Assembly (NCBI GenBank): GCA_030597775.1
Contig: JAUVRF010000093.1
Coordinates: forward strand, 1-6,871
Direction: 5' to 3'
DNA: 6,871 nt
Source of the DNA: Methanobacteriota archaeon
Lineage (GTDB): Archaea; Thermoplasmatota; DTKX01; GCA-020343715
Below, piece by piece: positions 6,283 through 6,871 of this stretch. The notes under the pieces are model-generated. The model ran no database searches and had not been told where the DNA came from. It saw nothing but the letters and a program-made list of their open reading frames with translations. The first letter of the stretch is position 1; the number at the start of each line of letters is the position of its first letter. Both the position numbers and the translations under genes were made by a program.

Positions 6283-6871
6283 TCAAGGTTCCTTGCTCTG
6301 GGATGCCAGATCGGCCTCCTCGGCCATCTTGTACATCTTACGCTCGGTCCTGAACTCCCGGACCATCCCGCCCATCTCCCGGAGCATGAAGCCCAGGGCG
6401 ATACCCACGATGAGACCGCACAGGCCTCCGGTGATGAAGCGCATCAGGTTCGTGGACTCCCAGTAACCCAGGAGTTGGCCCACGCCGTCTATGCCGATCG
6501 GGACCAGGGCGACCATCAACCACCAGGCCTTGAGGTTGTTGATGCGATCATAGTGGGGCATCCGCGGGAAGACCGAGATGGCCAGACCGATCGTCATGAA
6601 TGTGTATATTGCCACGTCCCTTGCACAGAACGGCATCTGGTTGCCATTGAGGATCAGCGACCGGTTCTGCTTCTGGTGACACTGGGAATCTCCCGCGCTG
6701 TACATGGTCGACACGATGGGTGGCAGGTCCTCCCAGATCTCCTCGTGGTCCTTGACACCGACCCAACCGTCCAGTCCCAGGAGGGAGCCCTCCTCGACCA
6801 TGTAGGGCGTTACATACATGAGTCCCGTCCAGATACCGATGATGATCAGGGCCACCAGATTGATGTAGAGG
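6283..6871 (-). CDS. DUF2085 family membrane protein (5' partial)
   Basis: Assigned to DUF2085 from its paired motifs: C59-H60-Q61 followed by RS at 65-66, and C77-A78-R79-D80 with IY at 83-84 (numbered from the in-frame GTG at 6855), then a later PxGIDGxxQ segment and an ESTNLMRFITGG segment. The family is of unknown function; the conserved cysteines and histidine could bind a metal or form a redox pair, but that is inference. The first helix (LYINL through MYVTPYM) continues past the GTG to the window edge without a stop, so the true start is outside and the GTG is probably internal. After helix 1, a loop of about 60 residues carries the CHQ motif; three more hydrophobic segments follow, then a charged C-terminal tail of about 30 residues. 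Its stop is 24 bp from the stop of the small membrane protein on the other strand. Confidence 0.85.
   Translation of the reverse strand, partial: LYINLVALIIIGIWTGLMYVTPYMVEEGSLLGLDGWVGVKDHEEIWEDLPPIVSTMYSAGDSQCHQKQNRSLILNGNQMPFCARDVAIYTFMTIGLAISVFPRMPHYDRINNLKAWWLMVALVPIGIDGVGQLLGYWESTNLMRFITGGLCGLIVGIALGFMLREMGGMVREFRTERKMYKMAEEADLASQSKEP

Overview
The window looks like a stretch of archaeal chromosome, most probably from the Thermoplasmatota. Evidence for archaea: AGG (Arg) and ATA (Ile) codons are common although the DNA is GC-rich; TATA-like boxes sit about 26 nt upstream of start codons that lack a Shine-Dalgarno site, as in leaderless archaeal genes; one large surface protein ends in a single membrane anchor with a short acidic tail; and DUF998-type and DUF2085-type membrane proteins occur together. 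The phylum is an inference, since no rRNA or marker gene is present.

Layout. (1) Positions 2-3982, plus strand: a large secreted, membrane-anchored protein whose true start lies left of the window. It has the end of a signal peptide, a transglutaminase/cysteine-protease fold with an intact Cys-His-Asp triad, two further beta-rich regions, six tandem Ig-like modules of 94-99 residues, one transmembrane helix and an acidic EDPV-repeat tail. (2) Positions 3989-5104, minus strand: an unrecognised eight-helix membrane protein, probably started from TTG at 5104. (3) Positions 5157-5741, minus strand: a six-helix DUF998 family membrane protein directly upstream of (2). (4) Positions 5854-6258, plus strand: a 134-residue small membrane protein, divergent from (3) and behind a clear leaderless promoter. 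(5) Positions 6283-6871, minus strand: a DUF2085 family membrane protein, cut by the right edge.

Genes (1) and (2) converge with 6 bp between stop codons, and genes (4) and (5) converge with 24 bp between them. Genes (2) and (3) run in the same direction, but (2) has its own TATA box overlapping the stop codon of (3). Every gene encodes a membrane or surface protein, so the region is a cell-envelope neighbourhood. No biochemical pathway can be assembled from it. I see no RNA gene, CRISPR array, insertion sequence, attachment site or origin, and no intergenic gap longer than about 115 bp. I did not find a convincing new multi-gene system. The most distinctive items are the modular transglutaminase surface protein and the unassigned eight-helix membrane protein.
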